Assembly: GCA_021848725.1 (NCBI GenBank)
Contig: JAJZTS010000007.1
Span: 1-64,000, forward strand
DNA from: Pseudomonadota bacterium
Lineage (GTDB): Bacteria > Pseudomonadota > Gammaproteobacteria > Burkholderiales > Thiobacillaceae
Direction: 5' to 3'
DNA length: 64,000 nt
Position numbers and translations under genes: made by a program. The notes under the pieces are model-generated. The model made no database searches, was not told the origin of the DNA, and saw only the letters and a program-made list of their open reading frames with translations. Below are positions 33,558-42,932 of the stretch, one piece after another; position 1 is the stretch's first letter; each line of letters begins with the position of its first letter.

Positions 33558-35720
33558 TTATTTCCGTCTGGCCTGATACACGCCACGGATATGGGCGAGC
33601 CGGCCCAGGCAGCGCGAGAGCTGGCCGATGTCGCGCACCTCGGCGGTGAATTCCATGCGTGCCTCGCCGTCGTGCGACAGCGTGTTGACCCGCACCACGT
33701 TGAGTTTCTCCTGAACGAAGATTTCGGTGATGTCCTTGAGCAGGCCGGCGCGGTCGTGCGCCAAAATCTCGATGTCGACCGCGAACACCTGATCGCCGGC
33801 CTGACCCCAGTCGGCCTGCAGTAGCCTGGATTGGCGCGACTCGGGCAGGCGGGCGACGACCTTGCAGTCGGCCCGGTGGATGGTGACGCCGCGGCCCTGC
33901 GTGGTGTAGCCGACGATGGGCTCGGGCGGCGCCGGTTTGCAGCAGCCGGCCAGGGTGGTCAGCATGCCGGCCTCGCCTTCGATCAGCACGCCGGACGGTG
34001 AGGCCTTGCTCTTGCGCCGGCCGAGCAAGGGTTTCGGCGGGGCCGGTTGAAACTCGTCCTGCAAGGCCTTGGCCAAGCCGCCGCTGCCGAGATCGCCACG
34101 GCCGAGCGCGGCGAACAGCTCGTCCAGTTTGGCGAACTTCAGCCGGGTGGCGAGTTTTTCCAGATTGACGTTGTGCAGGCCCAAGCGATGGATCTCCCGC
34201 TCCAACAGATCGCGGCCTTCCTGGATATGGGTATCGATGTCCTGCTGGCGGAACCATTGGCGCACCTTGGCCTGGGCGCGCGAGGTCTTCAGGAAGCCGA
34301 CCGCCGGGTTGAGCCAGTCGCGGCTGGGGCCGCCTTCCTTGACCGTCAGGATCTCCACCCGCTGGCCGCTCTTGAGCGCGGTGTCGAGCGGTACCAGCAC
34401 ACCGTCGACCTTGGCGCCGCGGCAGCGATGGCCCAGTTCGGTGTGCACGGCGTAGGCGAAGTCGACCGGCGTCGCGCCGGCGGCCAGGGCGACGACGCGG
34501 CCTTGCGGGGTCAGCGCAAAGACCTCGTCGTGGAACAGTTCGTTCTTGAACTGCTCGGCCAGTTCCGCGCTGTCGGCCAGTTCGTTTTTCCAGGCCAGCA
34601 CTTGGCGCAGCCAGGCGATCTTTTCTTGCAAGCGTTCGCCGCCACTGCCGCCTTCCTTGTAGCGCCAGTGGGCGGCCATGCCCAGCTCGGCCTCCTGGTG
34701 CATCTCGGCCGTGCGAATCTGCACCTCCAGCGCTTTGTCCTCCGGGCCGATCACCGCGGTGTGTAGTGAGCGGTAGCCGTTGCCCTTGGGCCGCGAGACA
34801 TAGTCGTCGAACTGGCCGGGGATAGGCTGCCACAAGTGATGGACCAGGCCGAGTACGTGATAGCAATCCTTGACGTCCTGCACCAGCACGCGCACCGCCC
34901 GCACGTCGTAGACCTCGTCGAAGGACAGGTGCTTCTTGCGCATCTTATTCAGGATGCTGGCGATGTGCTTGGGCCGGCCGGTGATGGATGCGTTATTGAT
35001 ACCGGCGCCGGCCAATTCGCCACCGAGCGTTTGAATGACGTGTTCGATATAGCCCTCGCGCTCGATGCGCTTTTCATCCAGGTGTTTGGCGATCTGTTTG
35101 TAGGTATCGGGTTCCAGGTAGCGGCAGGCCAGGTCTTCCAATTCCCACTTCAATTGCCAGACGCCCAGCCGGTTGGCGAGCGGGGCATAGAGTTCGCGTG
35201 TTTCCAGTGCGGCTTGGCGGCGCTGGGTCTCGTCGCCCTTGGCCAGCTCGCGCAAGGCGCAGGCGCGGTCGGCCAGTTTGATCAGCACGACGCGGATGTC
35301 GTCGGTCATGGCCAGCAGCATCTGGCGCAAGGCCTCGCTTTGGCCACCCTCGACCGGGCTGTCCGACAGCAGGCGGTCCATGCGCGCCAGGCTCAGGCAG
35401 CCGTGCACGAGTCGGTTGACTGCGGTGCCGAAGGCGGGAGTCAGTTGATCCGGTTTGAGCTGATGCTCGGGCAGGCCGGCAAGCAGCGCGGCGGTGACGG
35501 TGTCGGCATCGAGGCCCATGCCCGCCAGCTGCACGGCGGTGGCCAAGGCGTGCTCGCTCAGCGGGACGCCGCTGTCGGCGGCCAGCTCTGGGCCATGTTC
35601 GAGCAGATAGCCGATGGCATGCCGGAGGCGCGCAATCTGATCCGCGCCGTAGCGCTCGGCGGCTTGGCTGAGCCAGCCTTCCGCGTCGCGGGCTGCGTGG
35701 CTCAGGGCATGGGTAACCAC
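33558..35720 (-). CDS. relA: (p)ppGpp synthetase RelA
   Basis: Ribosome-associated alarmone synthetase of the stringent response. The 720 residues have a degenerate N-terminal hydrolase region: where SpoT has an HDxxED metal site this protein has AALLAGLPEHQLKPD, so no hydrolysis is expected. The synthetase domain is intact (YDVRAVRVLVQDVKDCYHVLGLVH, DYVSRPKGNGYRSLHTAV, EVQIRTAEMHQEAELGMAAHWRYKEG). TGS (VFALTPQGRVVALAAGATPVDFAYAVH) and ACT domains follow. It starts with GTG at 35720, 5 bp after bamD ends, and looks co-transcribed with bamD. Confidence 0.93.
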   Translation of the reverse strand: MVTHALSHAARDAEGWLSQAAERYGADQIARLRHAIGYLLEHGPELAADSGVPLSEHALATAVQLAGMGLDADTVTAALLAGLPEHQLKPDQLTPAFGTAVNRLVHGCLSLARMDRLLSDSPVEGGQSEALRQMLLAMTDDIRVVLIKLADRACALRELAKGDETQRRQAALETRELYAPLANRLGVWQLKWELEDLACRYLEPDTYKQIAKHLDEKRIEREGYIEHVIQTLGGELAGAGINNASITGRPKHIASILNKMRKKHLSFDEVYDVRAVRVLVQDVKDCYHVLGLVHHLWQPIPGQFDDYVSRPKGNGYRSLHTAVIGPEDKALEVQIRTAEMHQEAELGMAAHWRYKEGGSGGERLQEKIAWLRQVLAWKNELADSAELAEQFKNELFHDEVFALTPQGRVVALAAGATPVDFAYAVHTELGHRCRGAKVDGVLVPLDTALKSGQRVEILTVKEGGPSRDWLNPAVGFLKTSRAQAKVRQWFRQQDIDTHIQEGRDLLEREIHRLGLHNVNLEKLATRLKFAKLDELFAALGRGDLGSGGLAKALQDEFQPAPPKPLLGRRKSKASPSGVLIEGEAGMLTTLAGCCKPAPPEPIVGYTTQGRGVTIHRADCKVVARLPESRQSRLLQADWGQAGDQVFAVDIEILAHDRAGLLKDITEIFVQEKLNVVRVNTLSHDGEARMEFTAEVRDIGQLSRCLGRLAHIRGVYQARRK

Positions 35721-35724
35721 GGGC

Positions 35725-36513
35725 TTACCAGAACTTCCACCAGGCCTTGTCTTCGCGGTTGGCCTTGCCCGTCAGATAAGTGCTGTTCGGAAAGTTTTGC
35801 TGCAACACCCGCAAGGCGTCTTTGCTCAGGTCGTTCAGGTTCATCGCCTGATAACTTTGGGCCATCAGGTACAACGCCTCTTCCAGTGCCGGCGCTTGCG
35901 GGTAATGCTCCAAAACGTATTTGGCCCGATTGACCGCGGCGACATAGGCGCCACGCTTGTTGTAGTAACGCGCTACATGGACCTCGTGCGAGGCCAGGGC
36001 GTTGACCAGGTACTTCATGCGTGCGGTGGCATCCGGTGTGTATTTACTGCTTGGGTAGCGGGTGACCAGTTCCTTGAACGTCTCGAAGGCCTCGCGCGCG
36101 GCGCGCGGGTCGCGCTCGCTCATGTCCTGGTCGCCCAGGCTGGCGAACAGGCTTTGATCCTCGATGAAGTTGGCCAGGCCCTTCAGGTAATAGGCGTAGT
36201 CGACATGTTCGTGGTTCGGGTGCAATTTGATGAAGCGGTCGCAGGCCGCGATGGCCGAGACCGGTTCGCTGTCCTTGTAATAGGCGTAGGCGACTTCGAG
36301 CTGGGCTTGCTGGGCGTAGGGACCGTAGGGGTAGCGGGCCTCCAGCTTTTCGAATAGCTCGACAGCCTTGGTGTAGTTGTCATCCTGCAGTTCGGCCTTG
36401 GCGGCGCTGTATAGCTTGGAGGCCGACCAGCCTTTGGTTTCATCGACTTGTTCGGGCAGCAGGCTGCAGCCGGTGAGGAGGGTGAGGAGTAAAGCGGCTA
36501 AAATCCGGTTCAT
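35725..36513 (-). CDS. bamD: Outer membrane protein assembly factor BamD
   Basis: Lipoprotein of the BAM complex that inserts beta-barrels. The ATG at 36513 has AGGA about 8 bases upstream and gives 262 residues with lipobox LLTGC (Cys 16). An ATG at 36522 is also in frame. Five TPR-like repeats follow: LYSAAKAELQDDNYTKAVELFEKLEARYPYGPYAQQAQLEVAYAYYK, then DRFIKLHPNHEHVDYAYYLKG and ETFKELVTRYPSSKYTPDATARM. It is divergent from rluD with 44 bp between starts, the same arrangement as in E. coli (yfiO/rluD). Confidence 0.95.
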   Translation of the reverse strand: MNRILAALLLTLLTGCSLLPEQVDETKGWSASKLYSAAKAELQDDNYTKAVELFEKLEARYPYGPYAQQAQLEVAYAYYKDSEPVSAIAACDRFIKLHPNHEHVDYAYYLKGLANFIEDQSLFASLGDQDMSERDPRAAREAFETFKELVTRYPSSKYTPDATARMKYLVNALASHEVHVARYYNKRGAYVAAVNRAKYVLEHYPQAPALEEALYLMAQSYQAMNLNDLSKDALRVLQQNFPNSTYLTGKANREDKAWWKFW

Positions 36514-36557
36514 TGACTTCATCCTGACGAGTTCGCCGGATTATAACCGGCCCGGCC

Positions 36558-37472
36558 ATGAGCCAGACTATTACCCTGACGATACCCATCGAGCATGCCG
36601 GCAAACGCTTGGACCAGAGCCTGGCCGAGTTGCTGCCGGACTATTCGCGTAGCCGCATCCAGTCCTGGTGCGACGAGGAATTGGTGCATATGGACGGCCG
36701 TGCCGTTGGGCGCAAACACAAGGTCTGGGGCGGCGAGACCGTCATGCTGCAGCCGCAGGCCCATCCCTCCGAGCAACCTTATCAGGCCGAGGCCATCGCG
36801 CTCGACATCGTTTACGAGGATGCCGACGTGCTGGTGCTGAACAAGCCGGTGGGCCTGGTCACCCATCCCGGTGCCGGCAATTGGGAGGGGACCTTGCTCA
36901 ACGCCTTGTTGCACCATGCGCCGCAATTGGCCGAGGTGCCTCGGGCCGGCATCGTGCATCGGCTCGACAAAGACACCTCAGGCCTGATGGTGGTGGCCAA
37001 GACCCTGGCTGCGCAGACCAAGCTGGTGCGCGAGTTGCAGGCGCGCACGGTGAGACGGACCTATTGGGCGGTGGCCATCGGCGAACTGGCGCAGGATGCG
37101 GGCGAGATCAAGGCGCCGATCGGCCGCCACCCGACCCAGCGGACCAAGATGGCGGTGGTGGAGTCGGGCAAACCGGCGCTGACCCGCTACAAGGTGCTCA
37201 AGCGTTATCCCGGCGCGACCTGGGTCGAGTGCCAATTGGCCACCGGCCGCACCCACCAGATTCGGGTGCACCTGGCACACTTGGGCCATCCGCTCTTGGG
37301 CGATGCGGTCTATGCCGGGCATAAGCGCAGCCGTTGGGATTTCCACCGTCAGGCCCTGCACGCGGTGCGCCTGGGCTTCGATCACCCGGCAAGCGGTGAG
37401 GCCATGGTATTCGAGGCGCTGCCGCCGGACGACTTCAAACAACTCTTGGAGGCCCTCGATGCTGCCGAATGA
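36558..37472 (+). CDS. rluD: 23S rRNA pseudouridine synthase RluD
   Basis: Converts uridines of helix 69 (1911, 1915, 1917 in E. coli numbering) to pseudouridine. The 304 residues have an N-terminal S4 RNA-binding domain (KRLDQSLAELLPDYSRSRIQSWCDEELV) and the catalytic Asp 137 in VHRLDKDTSGLMVVAKT, then CQLATGRTHQIRVHLAHLGHPLLGD. It is followed by pgeF with a 14-bp overlap. Confidence 0.94.
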   Translation: MSQTITLTIPIEHAGKRLDQSLAELLPDYSRSRIQSWCDEELVHMDGRAVGRKHKVWGGETVMLQPQAHPSEQPYQAEAIALDIVYEDADVLVLNKPVGLVTHPGAGNWEGTLLNALLHHAPQLAEVPRAGIVHRLDKDTSGLMVVAKTLAAQTKLVRELQARTVRRTYWAVAIGELAQDAGEIKAPIGRHPTQRTKMAVVESGKPALTRYKVLKRYPGATWVECQLATGRTHQIRVHLAHLGHPLLGDAVYAGHKRSRWDFHRQALHAVRLGFDHPASGEAMVFEALPPDDFKQLLEALDAAE

Positions 37473-38214
37473 ATGGCTCAAGCCGGATTGGCCTGCACCG
37501 GCGAACGTGCGCGGGTTCATGACCACGCGCTCGGGCGGTGTCAGCCAAGCCCCCTATGCCAGCTTCAATTTGGCGGCCCATGTCGGCGACGATGCCCTGA
37601 GCGTGGCGGAGAACCGTTCGATTCTGCGGCGGCATTTGCCGGCCGAGCCGCTATGGCTCACGCAAGTGCATGGCGATCGGGTGGCCGAGGCCGGGGTCGA
37701 TGCCGAGGGCACCGAGGCCGATGCCAGCGTCGCCCGAGCGCCGGGCCAAGTCTGCGTAGTGATGACTGCCGATTGCCTGCCGGTGCTGTTCTGCGATGCC
37801 GCGGGTACGGTGGTGGCAGCGGCCCATGCCGGCTGGCGCGGTCTGGCCGGTGGTGTGCTGGAGCGCACAGTCGAGGCCATGCGGGTGCCGCCGGCCACCA
37901 TCATGGCTTGGTTGGGCGTGGCCATCGGCCCGGACAATTTCGAGGTCGGGCCCGAGGTGCGCGAGGCCTTCATCGCGCACGATCCCTTGGCAGGCACCGC
38001 CTTCCGGCCGGCGCTGCCCGGCACCCTGGACGAGGCGCCGCACAAGTGGCTGGCCGACATCTATGCCCTGGCGCATATTCGGTTGGCGCGCCTCGGCGTG
38101 ACCCAGGTCTATGGCGGTGGCCTGTGCACGCTGCGCGATGCCCAGCGCTTCTATTCCTATCGCCGTGAGCAGAAGACCGGGCGCATGGCTAGCTTGATAT
38201 GGCTAGCGGAATAG
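37459..38214 (+). CDS. pgeF: Peptidoglycan editing factor PgeF (YfiH family)
   Basis: Cytosolic enzyme of the multicopper polyphenol oxidase (DUF152) fold that corrects misincorporated residues in murein precursors. The 251 residues contain FMTTRSGGVSQAPYASFNLAAHVGD, QVHGDRV, MTADCLPVLFCD, AAAHAGWRGLAGGV and GGGLCTLRDAQRFYSYRRE; the His and Cys of these blocks form the metal site. The ATG at 37459 lies inside rluD, implying coupled translation. rluD-pgeF order is widely conserved. Confidence 0.94.
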   Translation: MLPNEWLKPDWPAPANVRGFMTTRSGGVSQAPYASFNLAAHVGDDALSVAENRSILRRHLPAEPLWLTQVHGDRVAEAGVDAEGTEADASVARAPGQVCVVMTADCLPVLFCDAAGTVVAAAHAGWRGLAGGVLERTVEAMRVPPATIMAWLGVAIGPDNFEVGPEVREAFIAHDPLAGTAFRPALPGTLDEAPHKWLADIYALAHIRLARLGVTQVYGGGLCTLRDAQRFYSYRREQKTGRMASLIWLAE

Positions 38215-38279
38215 GCTGGGCTGTCGCTCTTCGGTAGAATCCCATCCCTTAGCTTCTGCGAAATGCGGATAAGGATTCG

Positions 38280-39065
38280 ATGACTACCCTGGCTTGGATT
38301 TTGATCGCCGGCGCGGCCGGCGGCGTGCTGTCGGTGCTGTTCGCCTCGATCGCGCTGAAGGCCCGTGTGGAGTGGGTGCCGGTGATGGTGAGCTATGCCA
38401 TCGGCGCCTTGCTCGGCGCGGCCTTTCTCGAAGTGCTGCCGCATGCGCTGGAACTGACCGGCGATTTCCAGAAGCTCGGCATGAGCGTGCTGGCCGGCAT
38501 CATGCTGTTCTTCCTGCTGGAAAAGCTGGTGCTGTGGCGCCATTGCCATGTGGAGACCTGCGAGGCGCACGGTACCCATGCCCCGGCCCACGACCATGGC
38601 CGCTCCGGGCTGATGATCACCATCGGCGACACCATGCACAACTTCGTCGATGGCGTCATCATTGCCGCTGCATTTCTAGTCGACATCAAGCTCGGCGTGG
38701 TGACCACCGTGGCCATCGTGGCCCATGAGATTCCGCAGGAGATGGGCGATTTCGTGATCCTGCTGCACTCCGGCTATAGCCGGCGCAAGGCGCTGATTTT
38801 CAACCTGGTCAGTAGCTTGGCGACCCTGATCGGCGGTGTTTTGGGCTATTACGCCTTGGCCCCCATGCAGCAGGCGATGGCCTACATCCTGGCCTTTGCC
38901 GCCGCGGGCATGATCTACGTGGCGGTGGCCGACCTGATCCCGGGGCTGCACAAGCGGGTGGAGCTGGCCCACACCGGGTTACAGATCGCGTTGATCCTGG
39001 CTGGGGTGCTGACTGTCTGGTTGGTCGGCGGCTGGGCGGAGAGCTGGTTTGGCGTGTCGGCCTAA
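38280..39065 (+). CDS. ZIP family metal transporter
   Basis: Inner-membrane uptake (or facilitated) transporter for divalent metals such as Zn or Fe. The 261 residues form about eight membrane helices. The ZIP metal-site motifs are MHNFVDGVIIAAAF in TM4 and VAIVAHEIPQEMGDF in TM5. A His-rich loop (HCHVETCEAHGTHAPAHDHG) sits between TM3 and TM4, as expected for metal handling. Specificity cannot be read from sequence. Confidence 0.92.
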   Translation: MTTLAWILIAGAAGGVLSVLFASIALKARVEWVPVMVSYAIGALLGAAFLEVLPHALELTGDFQKLGMSVLAGIMLFFLLEKLVLWRHCHVETCEAHGTHAPAHDHGRSGLMITIGDTMHNFVDGVIIAAAFLVDIKLGVVTTVAIVAHEIPQEMGDFVILLHSGYSRRKALIFNLVSSLATLIGGVLGYYALAPMQQAMAYILAFAAAGMIYVAVADLIPGLHKRVELAHTGLQIALILAGVLTVWLVGGWAESWFGVSA

Positions 39066-39200
39066 TGCTTTACGCAGTAGCCAGAGCGGGATGACGCCGA
39101 GACCGAAGAAGACGGCCAAGCCGGACCAGATGCTATCCGCGGTGATGGTCATCATCAGGATGATGTAGCCGTAACCGATGGCGGTGATTAGGAAATACAT
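38979..39200 (-). CDS. Small two-helix membrane protein
   Basis: A 73-residue hypothetical with two hydrophobic helices (about 2-20 and 25-42: FLITAIGYGYIILMMTITA and WSGLAVFFGLGVIPLWLL) and a charged, Pro/Gln-rich tail. Similar short proteins seem to occur in betaproteobacteria, which supports translation. Its 3' part overlaps the end of the ZIP gene by 87 bp on the opposite strand. No ribosome-binding site is evident. Function unknown. Confidence 0.55.
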   Translation of the reverse strand: MYFLITAIGYGYIILMMTITADSIWSGLAVFFGLGVIPLWLLRKALGRHAKPALRPAADQPDSQHPSQDQRDL

Positions 39201-39306
39201 ATAGTGCGTCGTTAGCTTGATGCCAGGCCAAAATTATCGCGCGCCTTCCTGATCGAGTGAACTTTTAATCGCGGGGCGGCTCGGTGCCTGACCCACGAAC
39301 TTTTGA

Positions 39307-40626
39307 ATGAATATGCAGACCCTTCCCAAAATCGGCTTCGTTTCGCTTGGTTGTCCTAAAAATTCGTACGACTCCGAACGCATCCTCACCCAGCTTCGGG
39401 CCGAGGGTTATCTCATTGTGCCGACCTACGACGACGCCGACCTGGTGGTGGTCAACACCTGCGGCTTCATCGACTCGGCGGTGGAGGAGAGCCTGGACGC
39501 CATCGGCGAGGCGCTGCGCGAGAACGGCAAGGTCATCGTCACCGGCTGCCTGGGCGCGCGCGAGGGCGTGGTCGAGACCGCCCATCCGCAGGTGCTGGCG
39601 GTGACCGGGCCGCACGCGACCGAGGCGGTGATGGCGGCGGTGCACGCGCACCTGCCCAAGCCGCACGATCCCTACACCGATCTGGTGCCGCCCGGCGGCT
39701 TGAAGCTGACGCCGCGGCACTATGCCTATCTGAAGATCTCCGAGGGCTGCAATCACCGCTGCACCTTCTGCATCATCCCGGCCTTGCGCGGCGACCTGGT
39801 CAGCCGGCCGGTGGGCGAGGTGCTGCAGGAGGCCGAGGCCCTGGCCAAGGCGGGGGTAAAAGAGCTCTTGATCGTGTCGCAGGACACCTCGGCTTACGGC
39901 GTGGACCTGAAATACCGCACCGGCTTCTGGGGTGGCCGGCCGGTCAAGACCCGGCTGCTGGAACTGGCCCAAGCCCTGGGCGAGCTGGGCATCTGGGTGC
40001 GGTTGCATTACGTCTACCCCTATCCCAGCGTCGACGACGTCGTGCCGTTGATGGCAGAGGGGAAAATCCTGCCCTATCTCGATATTCCGTTCCAGCACGC
40101 CTCCGCCCGCATCCTCAAGGCGATGAAGCGGCCGGCGGCGGCGGAGAACACCCTGCGCCGGATCGAACAGTGGCGCGAGGTCTGCCCGGAACTGGTCATT
40201 CGCAGCACCTTCATTACCGGCTTCCCCGGCGAGACCGAGGACGATTTCGATGAGTTGCTCGACTTCCTGCAGGCGGCCCAGCTCGACCGCGTTGGCGCCT
40301 TCACCTATTCGCCGGTGCACGGCGCGGCGGCCAACGCCTTGCCCGATCCGGTGGACGAGGACGTGAAGTCGGACCGCCTGGCGCGGCTGATGGACGTGCA
40401 GGCCGACATCAGCGCGGAGAAGCTGCGCCGTCGGCGCGGCCAGGAGTTGACTGTGCTGATCGACGAGGTGGCCGGCGGCCGAGCCGTGGGCCGCAGCTAT
40501 GCCGACGCGCCGGAGATCGACGGCGTCGTCCATATCGCCCAGGGCGCCGGGCTTAAGGTCGGCGATTTCGTCCGGGTGAAGGTCACCCGCACCGACGATT
40601 ACGACCTGTGGGGTAAGCCGCTATGA
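39307..40626 (+). CDS. rimO: Ribosomal protein S12 methylthiotransferase RimO
   Basis: Radical SAM enzyme that methylthiolates Asp 88/89 of ribosomal protein S12. The 439 residues have the N-terminal UPF0004 cluster domain ([40 protein letters not shown] supplying three Cys), the radical SAM motif CNHRCTFC and a C-terminal TRAM domain. A second ATG six bases on would drop two residues. The stop overlaps the nudJ start (ATGA). Confidence 0.95.
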   Translation: MNMQTLPKIGFVSLGCPKNSYDSERILTQLRAEGYLIVPTYDDADLVVVNTCGFIDSAVEESLDAIGEALRENGKVIVTGCLGAREGVVETAHPQVLAVTGPHATEAVMAAVHAHLPKPHDPYTDLVPPGGLKLTPRHYAYLKISEGCNHRCTFCIIPALRGDLVSRPVGEVLQEAEALAKAGVKELLIVSQDTSAYGVDLKYRTGFWGGRPVKTRLLELAQALGELGIWVRLHYVYPYPSVDDVVPLMAEGKILPYLDIPFQHASARILKAMKRPAAAENTLRRIEQWREVCPELVIRSTFITGFPGETEDDFDELLDFLQAAQLDRVGAFTYSPVHGAAANALPDPVDEDVKSDRLARLMDVQADISAEKLRRRRGQELTVLIDEVAGGRAVGRSYADAPEIDGVVHIAQGAGLKVGDFVRVKVTRTDDYDLWGKPL

Positions 40627-41087
40627 GCGAAACCATCTGGAAACCGCACGTGGTGGTGGCCGCCATCGTCGAGCGCGACGGCCGTTTCCTGCTGGTCGAA
40701 GAGGAGACCGACGAGGGTGTGCGCTTCAACCAGCCGGCCGGCCATCTGGAGGAGGGCGAGACCCTGTGTGATGCGGTGCGGCGCGAGGTGATGGAGGAGA
40801 CCGCCCATCGCTTCGAGCCCGAGGCCTTGCTCGGCGTCTATCGCTGGCGCCATCCGAACAAGGGCCGCACCTACCTGCGCTTCGCCTTCCTCGGCCAGAC
40901 CACCGGCCACGAGCCGGAGCGCGCCCTGGACACCGGCATCCTGCGCGCGGTCTGGCTGACGCCGGCCGAGATCGAGGCGGTGCGCGAGCGCCACCGCAGC
41001 CCGCTGATCCAGCGCTGTATCGCGGACTACCGGCGCGGCCAGCGCTTTCCGCTGGACCTGATCACGGAACTGATCGAGGGCGCATGA
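40623..41087 (+). CDS. nudJ: Nudix hydrolase NudJ
   Basis: Hydrolyses nucleoside and thiamine pyrophosphates in the E. coli homologue. The 154 residues carry the Nudix box [27 protein letters not shown]. The order nudJ-mnmA with a 4-base overlap is the same as in E. coli, which supports the specific name over a generic Nudix call. Confidence 0.9.
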   Translation: MSETIWKPHVVVAAIVERDGRFLLVEEETDEGVRFNQPAGHLEEGETLCDAVRREVMEETAHRFEPEALLGVYRWRHPNKGRTYLRFAFLGQTTGHEPERALDTGILRAVWLTPAEIEAVRERHRSPLIQRCIADYRRGQRFPLDLITELIEGA

Positions 41088-42154
41088 GCCGCATTGTGGT
41101 CGGCCTCTCCGGCGGCGTCGATTCGGCCGTCACCGCCTGGCTGCTGAAGCAGGAGGGGCACGAGGTGGTCGGCGTGTTCATGAAGAACTGGGAGGCCGAC
41201 GATCTCGAAGACGACTGCCCGATCGAGCAGGACTTCAAGGACGTGCTGGCGGTGGGTGAGGTGCTCGGCATCGAGATCGAGCTGGTGAATTTCAGTCGCG
41301 AATACCAGGATCGGGTGTTCGCCTACTTCCTCCAGGAATACCAGGCCGGGCGCACGCCCAACCCGGACGTGCTGTGCAATGCCGAGATCAAATTCAAGGC
41401 CTTTCTCGACCACGCGCTGACCCTGAAGGCGGACTTCATTGCCACCGGCCACTATGCCCGGCTCGACAGCGAGGCGCCCAAGCGCAAGCTCATGAAGGCG
41501 GTCGACCTCAACAAGGACCAGAGCTACTTCCTCTATCGCCTGCAGCAGCACCAGATCGCCCGCGCCCTGTTTCCGCTGGGCGGCTTGCCCAAGCCCGAGG
41601 TGCGCGCCCTGGCGCAAAAGGCCGGGCTGCCCAATTACGCCAAGAAGGACAGCACCGGCATCTGTTTCATCGGCGAGCGGCCGTTCCGCGAGTTTCTTCA
41701 GCGCTTCTTGCCGACCCAGCCGGGCGTGATGCGCACGCCCGAGGGTCGGGTCATCGGCGAGCACCTGGGCCTGATGTATTACACCCTGGGCCAGCGTCAG
41801 GGGCTGGGCATCGGCGGGGTGAAGGGGGCGGAGGAGGGGGTGCCCTGGTTCGTCGCCGGCAAGGATATGGCCAAGAACGAGCTCATCGTGGTCCAGGGTC
41901 ACGACCACCCGCTGCTCCTGAGTTCGGAGCTGTCAGCGCATGACCTCAGTTGGGTCGGTCCGGCACCCGAGGCTGGTTGCCGCTACGGGGCCAAGACCCG
42001 CTACCGGCAGCAGGATGCCACCTGCACCTTGGAAGCGTTATCAGACGGCCATTTGAAATTGGTGTTCGACGAGCCGCAGTGGGCGGTGACGCCGGGGCAG
42101 TCGGTCGTGCTCTATGACGGCGAGGCCTGCCTCGGTGGCGGGATAATTATCTAG
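41084..42154 (+). CDS. mnmA: tRNA-specific 2-thiouridylase MnmA
   Basis: Thiolates U34 of tRNA-Lys, -Glu and -Gln using sulfur from the Tus relay. The 356 residues have the PP-loop [16 protein letters not shown], the two catalytic cysteines (TPNPDVLCN and [16 protein letters not shown]) and ATGHYARL. It overlaps nudJ upstream (ATGA) and the convergent GST gene downstream by 4 bp. Confidence 0.96.
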   Translation: MSRIVVGLSGGVDSAVTAWLLKQEGHEVVGVFMKNWEADDLEDDCPIEQDFKDVLAVGEVLGIEIELVNFSREYQDRVFAYFLQEYQAGRTPNPDVLCNAEIKFKAFLDHALTLKADFIATGHYARLDSEAPKRKLMKAVDLNKDQSYFLYRLQQHQIARALFPLGGLPKPEVRALAQKAGLPNYAKKDSTGICFIGERPFREFLQRFLPTQPGVMRTPEGRVIGEHLGLMYYTLGQRQGLGIGGVKGAEEGVPWFVAGKDMAKNELIVVQGHDHPLLLSSELSAHDLSWVGPAPEAGCRYGAKTRYRQQDATCTLEALSDGHLKLVFDEPQWAVTPGQSVVLYDGEACLGGGIII

Positions 42155-42801
42155 GCGGCCGGCGGTACGGTCTCTTTGAACGCTGGCCGTTCCATCAGCC
42201 GATCATACAGTTCGGCCAGATTGGGGTGGCTGCGGCGCCAGTCGATCTCGTCCTTGTAGCGTAGGTCCAGATAACCCAGGGCACAGCCGACGCCGATGTC
42301 GGCCAGGCTGTAGCCCTCGCCGTGGCACCAGTCGCGCTGGCCGAGTTCTTCGCTCATTTCTTCCAGCGCGGCGATAACTTTTTTCATTTGTCGCACGATC
42401 CAGGTCTTGTCTTGCTGCTTGGCCGGCCGCTTGCGCTCCAGGAAGATCAGGGCGGCGGCATCGCATAAGCCATCGGCCAAGGCCTCCCAGCGCTTCACCG
42501 CAATGCGGGCGCGGGCGTCCTTGGGCAGCAGGTGGCTGACCGGGCTGATGCCATCGAGGTATTCGACGATGACGCGGGAATCGAAGATGCTCTTGCCGTC
42601 TTCTGGCACCCAGACCGGCACTTTGCCCAAGGGGTTGTGCTTGGGTACTTGGGTATCGTCGTTCCAGGGAATATCGACGACCAATTCGTATTCGATACGT
42701 TTCTCGGCAGCCACGATACGCACCTTGCGCGCGAACGGGCTGGTCAAGGAAGCGATCAGCTTGGTTTTGGGGTTGGCATTACTGGTTTTTTTGGCAGCCA
42801 T
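42151..42801 (-). CDS. Glutathione S-transferase family protein
   Basis: The 216 residues have a thioredoxin-fold N-domain ([33 protein letters not shown], then [28 protein letters not shown], where the conserved cis-Pro and ES/DS pair bind glutathione) and a helical C-domain ([25 protein letters not shown]). A Ser in the SPFARK loop is the likely catalytic residue. The first 15 residues ([15 protein letters not shown]) are an unusual Lys-rich leader. Substrate unknown. Confidence 0.9.
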   Translation of the reverse strand: MAAKKTSNANPKTKLIASLTSPFARKVRIVAAEKRIEYELVVDIPWNDDTQVPKHNPLGKVPVWVPEDGKSIFDSRVIVEYLDGISPVSHLLPKDARARIAVKRWEALADGLCDAAALIFLERKRPAKQQDKTWIVRQMKKVIAALEEMSEELGQRDWCHGEGYSLADIGVGCALGYLDLRYKDEIDWRRSHPNLAELYDRLMERPAFKETVPPAA

Positions 42802-42833
42802 TTAGATTCTATCGACAACGATTCAGTTACACC

Positions 42834-42873
42834 GTGACCGAAGGTCTGCGCAAGTCGCTTGCTTATCGGTCAC
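42834..42873. terminator. Long hairpin between gltX and GST genes
   Basis: GTGACCGA pairs with TCGGTCAC, and GCAAG-TCG-CTTGC forms an inner stem, giving a branched or bulged 40-base hairpin downstream of gltX on the minus strand. No T-run follows, so intrinsic termination is uncertain. It may instead be a 3'-end or repeat structure. Confidence 0.4.
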
Positions 42874-42932
42874 GCCCGCTATGGATCGTGAGGGCGCTAT
42901 TCTACCGGGCTTGTCTGAAGAAGGGTTAGTGT

